A stretch of DNA of 46,024 nt, from the NCBI GenBank assembly GCA_039183635.1, contig JBCDBL010000010.1:1-46024 (forward strand), written 5' to 3'. The notes beneath the pieces are model-generated. The model worked only from the letters and a program-made list of their open reading frames with translations. It was not told where the DNA came from and did not search any database. How positions within the stretch are numbered: position 1 is the stretch's first letter; each line of letters starts with the position of its first letter. A program made the position numbers and the translations under genes. The stretch comes from JBCDBL01 sp039183635 (GTDB lineage Bacteria > Pseudomonadota > Alphaproteobacteria > Caulobacterales > Parvularculaceae). Of this stretch, positions 1 through 8,120 are shown piece by piece.

Positions 1-1125
1 GCGCACTTCAACAACGCCGGCGCGGCGTTGCCGCCGACGCCTGTCCTTGACGCCGTTAAAGACTATCTGCAGTTGGAGGGGGAGATCGGCGGGTATGAGG
101 CGATGCGCGCCCGCGCGGGCGACATTGACGCGGCGCGCGTCCATGCAGCTCAACTCATAGGGGCGGACCCGCGCAATATCGCCTTTACCGCAAGCTCCAC
201 GGACGGATACGCCCGCGCCCTGTCCGCTATCGCGTTTGAGGCTGGCGACGTGATCGTAACGACGCTGGCGGATTATGTGTCGAACCAGATCGCTTTTGTC
301 GGCCTCGCCGAACGGTTCGGCGTTGAAACCGTCTACGCGCCGGACCTGCCGGGGGGCGGCGTCGATGTCGACGCGTTGGAGGCGCTCGTCAAAACGCGGC
401 GCCCGCGCCTTGTGGCCGCCACCCACATGCCCACGCATTCGGGTCTCGTTCAGCCGGTTGGGGAAATCGGCCTCATCGCCCGGGACGCCGGCGCACTTTA
501 CATTGTCGATGCGTGCCAGAGCGCGGGACAGCTCGCCCTTAACGCGCCGGCCATTGGATGCGATTTTCTGACGATGTCCTTCCGGAAGTTTTTGCGCGGC
601 CCCCGGGGCATGGGTGTTTTATACGTGTCCGATGCCGCCCTCGGCGCCGGCCTCAAACCTCTGTTTGCGGATTTGCATTCCGGACGTCTGGTTGAGGCCG
701 GCGCCTACGAACCGGTGGCGGACGCCGTGCGCTTCGAGTGGTTCGAGACCTCCTACGCGGGGCTCCTCGGCGCGGGCGCGGCGGCGGCCTATGCGCTCCG
801 GTTGGGGACGGAGCGGATAGAGGCGGAAGTCCTCTCCCGGGCGGCTGCGGTTCGCGAACGCCTTTGCGCCATAGATGGCCTCGACCTGATGGGGGCCGGG
901 CCGGGCGCCATTGTTCCGTTTCATGTGAACGGCAAGGACGGCGCGGCTCTGCGCGCGGCCCTCGCCGCGCGCCGCATCAACGTGCAACTGATGTCGCCGG
1001 ACAATGCGCCCCTCATCCCGGCTTTGCGGGAAAAGGGGTGGGCCCTGCGCGTCTCGCCCCACTATTATACGTCAGCGGATGAAATTGACGCCCTGGTCGA
1101 AGCTCTTCAGGTGTTGGCGGTTTAA
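1..1125 (+). CDS. Aminotransferase class V (PLP-dependent), 5' end outside window
   Basis: The reading frame is open from base 1, so the gene is truncated at its start; a TTG at base 28 is inside the conserved N-terminal motif HFNNAGAALPP and is not a plausible start. 374 residues are visible, close to a full class V aminotransferase. The fold-type I PLP signature is present: Asp in LYIVDACQSAGQ (about residue 170), which contacts the pyridine nitrogen, and the Schiff-base lysine in SFRKFLRGPRG (Lys at about 196). These motifs group it with the isopenicillin N epimerase/cysteine desulfurase-like branch. The substrate cannot be told: the NNAGAALPP and RKFLRGPRG motifs are shared by many uncharacterised members. 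A true SufS/IscS role is not supported by neighbours. Confidence 0.85.
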   Translation, partial: AHFNNAGAALPPTPVLDAVKDYLQLEGEIGGYEAMRARAGDIDAARVHAAQLIGADPRNIAFTASSTDGYARALSAIAFEAGDVIVTTLADYVSNQIAFVGLAERFGVETVYAPDLPGGGVDVDALEALVKTRRPRLVAATHMPTHSGLVQPVGEIGLIARDAGALYIVDACQSAGQLALNAPAIGCDFLTMSFRKFLRGPRGMGVLYVSDAALGAGLKPLFADLHSGRLVEAGAYEPVADAVRFEWFETSYAGLLGAGAAAAYALRLGTERIEAEVLSRAAAVRERLCAIDGLDLMGAGPGAIVPFHVNGKDGAALRAALAARRINVQLMSPDNAPLIPALREKGWALRVSPHYYTSADEIDALVEALQVLAV

Positions 1126-1127
1126 GG

Positions 1128-1200
1128 CGCGCTTCAATTTTTGTTTTGACGCACATTTTATCATGAAAACCGGTTCCCGCTTTTGTGAACGCGCTCTGGA
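1128..1200. repeat. Degenerate interspersed repeat (AAACCGGTTCCC type)
   Basis: The intergenic stretch contains TTTTTGTTTTGACGCA, then GAAAACCGGTTCCCGC, then GAACGCGCTCTGG. This order of blocks resembles the interspersed noncoding repeats common in alphaproteobacterial genomes and is matched, less exactly, at 22,375-22,437 and 22,840-22,899 in this window. Function unknown. Confidence 0.5.
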
Positions 1201-1536
1201 TCATTTTTTCGGCTTCAGCGACATCACATAGTCGCGCCCTTCTTCCAGAAGGGCGGCGAGGGCCGCAGCGTTCTTCGTGATTTTATCGGGCACGCGCACA
1301 TACCCTTTCATCACCGTCCCGTAAGAGGTAAAGGGGGCGGCTTTGTGCTTCTTCAAAAACGCCTCATACGACCCTTCAGGCAGGCGCACGCCAATCTCCC
1401 CATCCTTGTTCAGTTGGGAGAACATGTGGCCGTTCGCCGACGTGTACGGCATGGTCTTACCCTTGCGTTCAATGCCGGTGGTCTTTGCAATCGCGCTTTC
1501 ATAAGCTGCAAGGGCGTCGTCATATGATGTCACCAT
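1201..1536 (-). CDS. TfoX N-terminal-domain-like protein
   Basis: 111 residues from the ATG at 1536, chosen because AAAGGA lies eight bases before it; an ATG six codons upstream (1554) is also in frame. The layout, a start with GKTMPYTSANGHMFSQL, then a strand-rich IGVRLPEGSYEAFLKKH, then TVMKGYVRVPD and a C-terminal helix ending in MSLKPKK, resembles the TfoX/Sxy N-terminal domain, where MKGxVxVP is the best conserved segment. The competence-linked C-terminal domain of TfoX is absent. These stand-alone domains are widespread in alphaproteobacteria and have no assigned function. It is convergent with the preceding aminotransferase. Confidence 0.65.
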   Translation of the reverse strand: MVTSYDDALAAYESAIAKTTGIERKGKTMPYTSANGHMFSQLNKDGEIGVRLPEGSYEAFLKKHKAAPFTSYGTVMKGYVRVPDKITKNAAALAALLEEGRDYVMSLKPKK

Positions 1537-1812
1537 GGAGCGCATCCTTTCCATCTTACAGCCTGGCGCGCCCGAGCGGCGGCGTTACGCAGGCTTGGGC
1601 TATGGCTGTCGCCGTCGATGCGGCGCAGTTTCAAAAGTTCTCATATCCGTTCCGGCGTCCGTTTCGACCGGGACGTGGGCCTTTCTTTGCAACAGACCTC
1701 AGAGTGCGCAGGGGTGTCGGCGACGTCAAGCGGCCCGAATGCGGCGCCGCCGCCATGCCGGTTGGCGCATTGCAAGACGGCGCATTTGCGGCCATGCTCT
1801 CAGCGGGGTTTA

Positions 1813-2472
1813 ATGAAGACAGCGGACTTGGGGGCGATGAACTGGGAATTGATCCACCGATGGAACTCCGTCGTGATCGGATTTTTCATCGTCGCGCATC
1901 TCGGCGTGCATCTGTTCGCCGTCGCCTCGCCGGAGGCCCATGGGGCCGCCGCCGGCGTTTTGCGCCGTTATTATCTCGATCCGCGGTTTGAGACGGTTCT
2001 CCTGGCGTCCCTGATCGTTCAAATCATCTCCGGTTATGCAGAGCTGAGGCTGTTCGTGAAGCCTGTATGGCGGCTGGTGCGCAACCTCAGCGGGCTTTAT
2101 CTGCTGGCGTTTATGACGCTCCATGTGGCAAGCGTGATGTACGCCCGCCATGTGGACCACATGCCGACGGATTTTTACTGGGCGGCGGGGGCGTTCGCGG
2201 TCGAGCCGTTAAGATATGCGGCGATCGGCTTTTACGGCCTCGGCGTGTTTTCGTTTTTCGCGCACATGATCGCAGTCTGGGCGCTTGCCTGGAAAACGAT
2301 GCCCGGCCGGTTTCTGGCCTTTTTATGGAGCCTCGCCGTTGTGGTGACGGCGCTTATCCTCTCGGCCTTCTCCGGCGCGCTTTACGAAATCGATATGCCC
2401 GCTTCGGTGCTGGAGTATTACAAGGCGTATTTTTCCCATACGCCGTTTCTGCAATCATCAGCGGGGGGGTAA
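1813..2472 (+). CDS. Multi-pass membrane protein, possible b-haem protein
   Basis: 219 residues from ATG 1813; a second in-frame ATG at 1837 (MNWELIHRW) sits behind GGGGGCG and may be the real start. Upstream extension to 1618 is possible but has no coding character. Five or so hydrophobic segments are visible. Histidines lie in or next to several of them: IHRWN, VAHLGVHLF, TLHVASVMYARHVDH and FFAHM. The pattern of paired helix-borne histidines and the TDFYWAAG segment recall the succinate dehydrogenase/fumarate reductase cytochrome b superfamily, but no dehydrogenase genes are adjacent. Haem binding is inference. The stop codon lies inside the stem of the terminator that follows. Confidence 0.65.
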   Translation: MKTADLGAMNWELIHRWNSVVIGFFIVAHLGVHLFAVASPEAHGAAAGVLRRYYLDPRFETVLLASLIVQIISGYAELRLFVKPVWRLVRNLSGLYLLAFMTLHVASVMYARHVDHMPTDFYWAAGAFAVEPLRYAAIGFYGLGVFSFFAHMIAVWALAWKTMPGRFLAFLWSLAVVVTALILSAFSGALYEIDMPASVLEYYKAYFSHTPFLQSSAGG

Positions 2473-2509
2473 GGCGCGTTTAGGGCGCTTGCCTTACCCC
2501 CGTCTTTTT
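2465..2509 (+). terminator. Rho-independent terminator overlapping a stop codon
   Basis: GGGGGTAAGGC and GCCTTACCCCC form a perfect 11-bp stem with a loop of about 15 bases, followed by GTCTTTTTG. The TAA stop (2470-2472) of the membrane protein is part of the ascending arm. The convergent gene ends at 2530, so this hairpin separates the two transcripts. Confidence 0.85.
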
Positions 2510-2529
2510 GCACAGCCGCTGAGAGGATA

Positions 2530-3318
2530 TCAGCGATTGGCGTTAGGTTGCGATTGCGTGATGACGCGCCCATCCTCATCGACCTGGAGGCCCGGGCGAT
2601 TGGAGCGAGAGGATTGCTCCACGACAATTTGTCCGCGGTCGTTGATTTGCAGGACAGCGCCGTCGCTTGTGACGCCGCCGTTTTGAATGCTCCAGATCAT
2701 AAAGCTCGGCGCGAGATTGAACATGCTGGACCCCGCGGAGGGCGGTCTGCGTTTCGCCATCACAGTGAACAGCGATCCATCCATGAAATCAATATCCTGA
2801 ACGAGCCTATACGGACGGGTTGAAGCGCGATCGGGCTCCAGAATACGCACTCGCGTCCCATCCTCCAACTTTGTAAGGGAGATAGCGATCGGCGCCCGAA
2901 CGCGATCTTTTATACCGATGGCGCCTGGATTAAAAATATCTCTGTCCGCCGCCGTGTTGCCGGTGCGGGGGGGATTGACGATGAGGAAATCGGCGATTTC
3001 TGGCTCGTCGCGGGAAATGCCGCGGTCAAGCCAGGCGCATTGACCGGGGGCGAGGCCGGCGGGGTCGACCTCAAAGCCGCGCTGCGCTTTTCGGAATGAG
3101 ATGCTGAGGCCGAAGTAATTTTTCTGTGGCGTCAGAATGAACTGCATGTCGGGCCCGGCGCGGCAGACCATGGGGTAAAAGTCGTCTGGCGGCTCCGGCG
3201 CTGCGGCTGCCGGTGCGATGACCGCCGCCGCCGCAATGGCGGCGCTGGCGCCTGCCGCGAGATGGCGGCTGAACGCCTGTATTTTGCAGATGAGGCGCCT
3301 GGTTGCGTGATGTCTCAT
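2530..3318 (-). CDS. Exported protein of unknown function
   Basis: 262 residues; the start is well supported by GAGGGGGAGA just upstream of the ATG at 3318. The N terminus has basic residues (MRHHATRRLICK), a hydrophobic Ala-rich core and an AAA cleavage region near residue 40, so export by Sec is likely. The mature part begins with PEPPDDFYPMVCRAG and carries two cysteines (VCRAG and QCAWLD) that could form a disulfide. No catalytic motif is recognised. The C terminus is polar and rich in Gln, Asn and Arg. It stands alone, convergent with the membrane protein before it. Confidence 0.7.
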   Translation of the reverse strand: MRHHATRRLICKIQAFSRHLAAGASAAIAAAAVIAPAAAAPEPPDDFYPMVCRAGPDMQFILTPQKNYFGLSISFRKAQRGFEVDPAGLAPGQCAWLDRGISRDEPEIADFLIVNPPRTGNTAADRDIFNPGAIGIKDRVRAPIAISLTKLEDGTRVRILEPDRASTRPYRLVQDIDFMDGSLFTVMAKRRPPSAGSSMFNLAPSFMIWSIQNGGVTSDGAVLQINDRGQIVVEQSSRSNRPGLQVDEDGRVITQSQPNANR

Positions 3319-3436
3319 AATCTCCCCCTCTTTGGATCAGCGTTCGAATGCTGAAAGATTGAGGGGCGATGATGGCGCCAATAGCGCCGAAATGCGACCG
3401 AAATGAGAAAAAAGGGGGCTGCGTTATGGCCGGCAC

Positions 3437-3459
3437 GTAGGGCGGGGTTCACCCTGCCA
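3437..3459. repeat. REP element, single copy next to RAYT
   Basis: GTAGGGCGGGGTTCACCCTG is an imperfect palindrome of the same family as the repeats at 4061-4158, 5081-5113 and 5905-5975. It lies immediately beyond the stop codon of the RAYT transposase gene. Confidence 0.8.
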
Positions 3460-3460
3460 A

Positions 3461-3985
3461 TCACGCGCGCTCCCCAAGGTGCAGCGGCGCCCAATTCTCA
3501 GGCGGAACGGTAATCGGGCGTCCGTCGTCTTTTTTCCATTTCGCCCATGTGGAATGCGGCCAATCATCCGGGATCGTTACAAGCCCGTGCCTTACCGGGT
3601 TCCAATGAATGTAATTGATGTGGCGTATTAAATCCGCATCATCGCCAATGCAATGCTCCCAATACCGGGATTGCCAAACGCCCCGTTCGCCCTTGCGGCC
3701 ATCGGTTTTGTGGTGGGCGGGCAAGCGGCGCGTAAAGCCGGCTTTCAGATGCGCCGCGCGGAGGGGGAAGTCGTGATCCTCATCCGGCAAGCGCCAGAGG
3801 ACGTGCAGATGATCCGGCAACACGACGGCGGCGATTGTTTCAAAGGGGCGCGCGGTTTTCGCGTCCCGCCATGCCGCGCGAAGCGCCGCGATGTGGCGCA
3901 CCAACAGATCGCTCCGCCGATCCTTCAAACACAGCGTTAGAAAATATGTTCCCCCATCGGCATATATCCGTCGATAGTTCGGCAT
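3461..3985 (-). CDS. REP-associated tyrosine transposase (RAYT, Y1_Tnp)
   Basis: 174 residues from the ATG at 3985 (MPNYRR), where homology to the family begins; the frame is open ten codons further. It is a single-domain HUH endonuclease: the metal-binding pair is His59-x-His61 in VVLPDHLHVLW and the catalytic tyrosine is Tyr125 in INYIHWNPVRHG. GVWQSRYWEH is the other hallmark segment. RAYTs nick and join single-stranded REP sequences and are thought to mobilise or maintain these repeats. The adjacent REP copy at 3437 and the inverted pairs at 4061-5975 are the expected substrates, which makes this a likely intact RAYT-REP pair. Confidence 0.93.
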   Translation of the reverse strand: MPNYRRIYADGGTYFLTLCLKDRRSDLLVRHIAALRAAWRDAKTARPFETIAAVVLPDHLHVLWRLPDEDHDFPLRAAHLKAGFTRRLPAHHKTDGRKGERGVWQSRYWEHCIGDDADLIRHINYIHWNPVRHGLVTIPDDWPHSTWAKWKKDDGRPITVPPENWAPLHLGERA

Positions 3986-4060
3986 TAAAAAGATTGAACC
4001 ATGGACGCCGCTCACAGACCAGCAAAATCAAACGCCAAAGCCGCCCCATTTTGCAAGCCC

Positions 4061-4158
4061 TGTAGGGTGGTGTTCACCCCACCAAAAAATAGGGTGCACG
4101 CACTATGGGGTATGTGCTTCACAAACATGGCGGGGTGAACCCTGTCCTACGCCGTAGG
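4061..4158. repeat. BIME: two REP copies in inverted orientation
   Basis: GTAGGGTGGTGTTCACCCCA at 4062 and GGCGGGGTGAACCCTGTCCT at 4129 are inverted copies of the same REP palindrome separated by about 45 bases. The stretch from here to 4367 is AT-rich and has no gene; it must contain the promoter of the next gene, but no clear -35/-10 pair stands out. Confidence 0.85.
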
Positions 4159-4367
4159 TATTGCTATGGGTTGTGTATGTGCTGCAAAAATAGCTAGCTT
4201 TCGCTGGATATATAAGCGCAATACACAACGATTAGTTGTTATGTTTTTATAAAACTCACTTAAAATACCTGTAATATTGTGATCTTTACAGGCATGCATC
4301 CATTTGTATTATGCTGATAGGGGGTACATTTAGATGCCCTCATATTGTTTAGTTTAAGAGGCTTAAA

Positions 4368-5015
4368 ATGATGCGTTCTTACATGGCGAAGGTGATCGCC
4401 ATAATTGTTGTTATGGTTAGCTTTCATTCTGCAGCAAATGCTGCATTCCTTGTGGTGAACCAACAGGGTGAGCTTGTGGGTGCGAATAACGTTAATGTGC
4501 TAGGTAACCTGTACAATGTTACTTTTGATGATCGCTCTTGTAATGAGCTATTCGATGGCTGTGATCCGTCAAAGTTCGTTTTTGTTGGTTTGGAAAACTC
4601 ACAAGCAGCTGGGCAGGCGTTGTTAGATCAGGTTTTTCTTGACACGATGCAGGGTGCATTTGATACATCGCCAAACTTGACTGTAGGATGTGAAAGTCTT
4701 GTTGTATGTACAGTACTCATTCCGTTTCAATTCCCCAATGTTACTGGAGGTGTTATCTCATCGGAAGTTGATAACTTTTCGAATTCCTCATTTGGCGTTG
4801 ATTCTGTGGTAAGATTTCAAAATGGAAATAAATTTGCCGGTCGAATTCTGAGTGCGACGACAGCACCATCGATAAATACTCGTTTTACTTTTGCTGTATT
4901 CACACAACCTACAAACACGGAACCTCAGAAAGTGAGTAACGCTAGTACGATCGTGTTTTTACTTACTGGCTTACTCGTGCTTACTATTGCTCAGAGAAGA
5001 AAATTATATAAGTAA
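4368..5015 (+). CDS. PEP-CTERM-like exported surface protein
   Basis: 215 residues; AGAGG lies seven bases before ATG 4368. An N-terminal signal peptide (AKVIAIIVVMVSFHSAANA, cleavage near residue 25) precedes a polar, Asn/Val-rich body with four cysteines in two pairs (SCNELFDGC and GCESLVVC). The C terminus has the tripartite shape of PEP-CTERM proteins: a short VSNAST motif in place of VPEPxT, a hydrophobic helix (FLLTGLLVLTIA) and a basic QRRKLYK tail. Such tails are recognised by exosortases, none of which is in the window. Composition is clearly more AT-rich than the genes on either side and the gene is bracketed by BIMEs, so acquisition by transfer is likely. Confidence 0.7.
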   Translation: MMRSYMAKVIAIIVVMVSFHSAANAAFLVVNQQGELVGANNVNVLGNLYNVTFDDRSCNELFDGCDPSKFVFVGLENSQAAGQALLDQVFLDTMQGAFDTSPNLTVGCESLVVCTVLIPFQFPNVTGGVISSEVDNFSNSSFGVDSVVRFQNGNKFAGRILSATTAPSINTRFTFAVFTQPTNTEPQKVSNASTIVFLLTGLLVLTIAQRRKLYK

Positions 5016-5030
5016 AACTTTTGTACAAAA

Positions 5031-5113
5031 TATAAATGGCGGAGTTTGCCCCGCCATTTATATTCGTCATCGTTTTGCTCTTCGGCGGGGTGAACCCCAC
5101 CCTACGCCGGAGG
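5031..5113. repeat. BIME with a strong palindrome after the PEP-CTERM-like gene
   Basis: TATAAATGGCGG and CCGCCATTTATA form a perfect 12-bp stem around an eight-base loop (5031-5062), sixteen bases after the preceding stop codon. A second, inverted REP with GGCGGGGTGAACCCCACCCT follows at 5084. The first hairpin may also help end transcription, though there is no T-run. Confidence 0.85.
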
Positions 5114-5227
5114 TGTTGCTAATAGAAATATCATAGATACTTAAGGCGCTTGACCAACGTTATTTTCTGAAGCAAATTAAGGAAATTAGCGACGTAACTC
5201 TTACGGTCTGCAAGAGACCGAAATTAC

Positions 5228-5809
5228 ATGTCAACCAAACCGGATTTTGACGCGCTCATGCATGAGATTTGCGTCGGTATGGGCTTTTGCGGATGTATCA
5301 AACGCGGCAGTCCGTTGCATGTCACAAGCTTTATACCGTCCACTGGGGTCGTATCTGCAGATCAATTTGCCGAGTGGGTTTTCTTGGCAGACAATTTGAA
5401 CCCAAATACTGATAGAAAAAGTTGGGGTAATCATAAGAACAAACTGAAGAGTGCGTTTTTGCGTCACATGGGCGCTGAAACAGTTGACGCGAAATCGCTC
5501 CAATATTCTTTTCTTGAGGGTGAATACACTGCAAAAGTTGCTGGGCCTCTATATCGTAAGATTGAGGTTTGGCGGCCTTATTCATCAGACCAAATGCGTC
5601 GTTATAATTGTATCCAGTATATTCCCACTGCAGAGTATCTTGTTTTAACCGTAGATTTTGTCGATGCGGCTGGTTCAAACAGCACAGATCAAGCTAGATA
5701 CTTTTTTGAAGCCTTGATTGAGTTTGATCGAAATGATCCGGAGCCGCAGCACTGGTCGCATTCACTCGAAGGGGCAATCGCTTATCACGAGCAAGCATGG
5801 GATGAGTGA
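5228..5809 (+). CDS. Unknown 193-residue protein between BIMEs
   Basis: Not recognised. The protein has no signal peptide and no membrane segment, so it is probably cytoplasmic. The first 80 residues carry a CVGMGFCGC cluster followed by SPLHVTSFIPSTGVVSADQF and a charged WGNHKNKLKSAFLRHMG segment; the C-terminal half is acidic (FDRNDPEPQHW, HEQAWDE). It is more AT-rich than the flanking chromosome and sits between two BIMEs, so it was probably acquired together with, or near, the PEP-CTERM-like gene. Size and acidity would fit an orphan immunity protein, but nothing in the sequence proves it. The 212 bases upstream hold the end of a BIME and no other gene. Confidence 0.6.
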   Translation: MSTKPDFDALMHEICVGMGFCGCIKRGSPLHVTSFIPSTGVVSADQFAEWVFLADNLNPNTDRKSWGNHKNKLKSAFLRHMGAETVDAKSLQYSFLEGEYTAKVAGPLYRKIEVWRPYSSDQMRRYNCIQYIPTAEYLVLTVDFVDAAGSNSTDQARYFFEALIEFDRNDPEPQHWSHSLEGAIAYHEQAWDE

Positions 5810-5904
5810 AAAATCGTATCATCTAAGATTGACATTTGAGTAGCCATTGGAAAACCGCGTATTAAAAATCATGTTGACCTTTGGTCGAGCAAGTAGCGCC
5901 TGCT

Positions 5905-5975
5905 GTGTAGGGCGGGGTTTACCCCGCCATTTATATCCGACACTGCTTCATTCTTCGGCGGGATGAACCCCGCCT
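5905..5975. repeat. BIME abutting the end of ubiD
   Basis: TGTAGGGCGGGGTTTACCCC and TTCGGCGGGATGAACCCCGC are inverted REP copies about 27 bases apart. The intervening CCGCCATTTATATCCG matches the corresponding spacer of the BIME at 5031-5113, so the two BIMEs are copies of one unit. The repeat ends exactly where the ubiD stop codon begins. Confidence 0.85.
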
Positions 5976-7480
5976 CACAACCCCAACCGCGCCCACATTT
6001 CATCCACACGGCGTTTCACATCCTCTGACATCTCCAGAACCTCGCCCCATTCGCGTTTGGTTTCGGGTTCCCATTTGTCTGTGGCGTCGAGGCCGATCTT
6101 TGACCCCAACCCGCTTTCGGGGCTTGCGAAATCCAAATAGTCGATCGGCGTGTTCTCAATCACGGTGATGTCCCTAGCCGGATCCATCTTGGTACTGACG
6201 GCCCACATGACGTCTTTCCAGTCGCGGGCGTTGATGTCGTCGTCGACGACGATCACCCATTTTGTGTACATGAACTGGCGCAGGTAAGACCATGCCCCCA
6301 TCATCACGCGCTTGGCGTGGCCGGGATAGGCCTTTTTCATGGAGATGACGGCGATGCGGTAGGAGCAGCCCTCCGGCGGCAGCCAGAAGTCGACGATTTC
6401 CGGGAATTGCTGGCGGAGGAGGGGGATGAACACTTCGTTCAAGGCCTCTCCGAGGACGGAGGGTTCGTCCGGCGGGCGGCCGGTGAAGGTGGACAGGTAA
6501 ATCGGCTCCCGCCGCATGGTGACGGCGGTGACGGTGAAGACCGGGAAGCGTTCGACGGAATTGTAATAGCCGGTATGGTCCCCATACGGCCCTTCGTCGG
6601 CGTACTCGTCGAGGGAGACATGGCCCTCCAGCACGATCTCCGCCTCCGCCGGGACTTTCAAGGGCACGGTTTTGCAATCGACCAGCTCCGCTTTCTTGCC
6701 GCGCATGAGGCCGGCGAATTGGTACTCTGACAATGTGTCGGGCACGGGCGTCACGGCGGCGAGGATGGTGCCGGGGTCGGCGCCGAGTACGGCGGCGGCG
6801 GGCAGGGGCTCCGTTTTCTCCTTGCCCCAGCGCTGGTGGTGCTGGGCCCCGCCGCGGTGCTTCAGCCAGCGCATGATGGTTTTGTTTTTCTCCAAAACCT
6901 GCATGCGATAGATGCCGAGGTTGAAATCATCCTCGCGCTTGTCGGACGGGCCCTTGGTGACGATCAGCGGCCAGGTGATCAGCGGCGCCGGCTCCCCTGG
7001 CCAGCAGGTCTGCACCGGCAGGTTGGCGAGGTCGATGTCGTCCCCCTCCAGCACCACTTCCTGACACGGCGCGGTCCCAAAGGCTTTCGTCCCCGGCTTC
7101 ATGGAGAGGACGGTTTTGGCGAGCGGCAACAGCTCCACGGCGTCTTTCAGGCCCCGTGGCGGCTCCGGCTGGCGGAGGAAGGCGAGGGTCTCCCCCACTT
7201 CGCGCAGGGCCTTGCCGTCGCGCCGTTCCACGCCGCCCATGGTGACGCCCATGGCGACGCGCTTCACCGTGCCGAACAGGTTCACGAGCACGGGAATGTC
7301 CGAGGGCGTCCCGTCGGCCTTTACGGGCTTTTCGAACAGCACCGCCGGCCCGCCTTTGGCGAGAAGCCGGGTTTGGATCTCGGTCATTTCCAGGACCGTC
7401 GAGACCGGCTCCGACACGCGGACAAGTTCGCCTTCGGCTTCGAGAATCTCAAGGAAGTCGCGCAGGGAGCGGTAGGTCAT
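5975..7480 (-). CDS. ubiD: UbiD family decarboxylase (4-hydroxy-3-polyprenylbenzoate decarboxylase)
   Basis: 501 residues from ATG 7480 (MTYRSLRDFL); an in-frame ATG at 7534 would add 18 residues unlike the family N terminus. UbiD removes the carboxyl group of 4-hydroxy-3-polyprenylbenzoate in ubiquinone synthesis, using prenylated FMN supplied by UbiX. The prenyl-FMN and metal-binding segment NLGIYRMQVLEKNKTIMRW (about 187-205), the LKHRGGAQHH segment and EGPYGDHTGYYN (about 296-307) are intact, and the length is normal. No ubiX or other ubi gene is adjacent. Assignment to the ubiquinone branch rather than another aromatic acid decarboxylase rests on overall similarity. Confidence 0.93.
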   Translation of the reverse strand: MTYRSLRDFLEILEAEGELVRVSEPVSTVLEMTEIQTRLLAKGGPAVLFEKPVKADGTPSDIPVLVNLFGTVKRVAMGVTMGGVERRDGKALREVGETLAFLRQPEPPRGLKDAVELLPLAKTVLSMKPGTKAFGTAPCQEVVLEGDDIDLANLPVQTCWPGEPAPLITWPLIVTKGPSDKREDDFNLGIYRMQVLEKNKTIMRWLKHRGGAQHHQRWGKEKTEPLPAAAVLGADPGTILAAVTPVPDTLSEYQFAGLMRGKKAELVDCKTVPLKVPAEAEIVLEGHVSLDEYADEGPYGDHTGYYNSVERFPVFTVTAVTMRREPIYLSTFTGRPPDEPSVLGEALNEVFIPLLRQQFPEIVDFWLPPEGCSYRIAVISMKKAYPGHAKRVMMGAWSYLRQFMYTKWVIVVDDDINARDWKDVMWAVSTKMDPARDITVIENTPIDYLDFASPESGLGSKIGLDATDKWEPETKREWGEVLEMSEDVKRRVDEMWARLGL

Positions 7481-7689
7481 GGCCGGGAAGCTTTCGTGTT
7501 TGATGAGACATTTTAACGGCAGAACGTAACGCAATCTGCGCGCTGCGCCACTGTTGCGAAAGCTCTGTCGTCGGCCTCACGCCAATAGATTGCATTCTCG
7601 CGAAACTGTTAACGCAATCTTTCGCATAAGACTTTACGCTGAGATGAAAAGGCCTATGTTATGAGCTCACAGGACGCGGAATCGCGCTC

Positions 7690-7980
7690 ATGTGGGGGTT
7701 TAAGGGAGAAGACGGACGGAAGATGCTCGCATTGTGGCATCAGCTTTTGGGTGGAACGTTCATTGCGGCGGGCATGGTGATGCTGCCTCTGCCTATTCCC
7801 CTTGGCCTTCTGTTTCTCACCATCGGTCTGGCGCTCATGGCGCCCTACGTTCCGGCCTTTCAAGGCGTCATCCGGAATTTGCGCACACGCTATCCGCGTC
7901 TCGACACATCCCTTGTCAACATTCGCGATAAGGCGCCGCCGGTCATTCGCACCACGATCGACAAGACGAAACCCCTTTAA
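7690..7980 (+). CDS. Small membrane protein, PGPGW-like
   Basis: 96 residues from ATG 7690; ATG 7723, preceded by GGGAGAAG, would give 85 residues and is an equally good start. Two hydrophobic segments (WHQLLGGTFIAAGMVMLPLP and GLLFLTIGLALMAPYVP) are joined by the short IPLG turn, followed by a cytoplasmic basic stretch (RNLRTRYPRLD). The lPiPlGllflxiGlalma pattern resembles small putative transmembrane proteins of the PGPGW type. Function unknown. The 209 bases upstream hold repeated ACGCAATCT words (about 7530 and 7611) but no gene. Confidence 0.6.
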   Translation: MWGFKGEDGRKMLALWHQLLGGTFIAAGMVMLPLPIPLGLLFLTIGLALMAPYVPAFQGVIRNLRTRYPRLDTSLVNIRDKAPPVIRTTIDKTKPL

Positions 7981-8120
7981 CCGGCCTGGCGCAGAGCCTA
8001 TTAAAAGCGCCACAGGCCTTTACGTTTTGCAATCCTACGCTTTGGACGCAAACGGCTCTAAAATATTTGTTTGAGCGCGTGAGACGGCTTTCGTCTGGCC
8101 CACGTTATGCGCGACACGCT

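Noticed and set aside
1618..1812. Upstream extension of the membrane protein by 65 codons.
   Set aside because: The extension is Ser/Arg/Cys-rich with no hydrophobic or domain character and has no ribosome binding site; ATG 1813 or 1837 fits better.
4260..4463. Minus-strand frame of 67 codons overlapping the start of the PEP-CTERM-like gene.
   Set aside because: It is the antisense of a promoter and signal peptide region and shows no family or start signal.
7981..8120. A further copy of the interspersed repeat after the PGPGW-like gene.
   Set aside because: Only short words (AAAAGCGCC, TTTGTTTGAGCGCG) are shared; block order is not kept.
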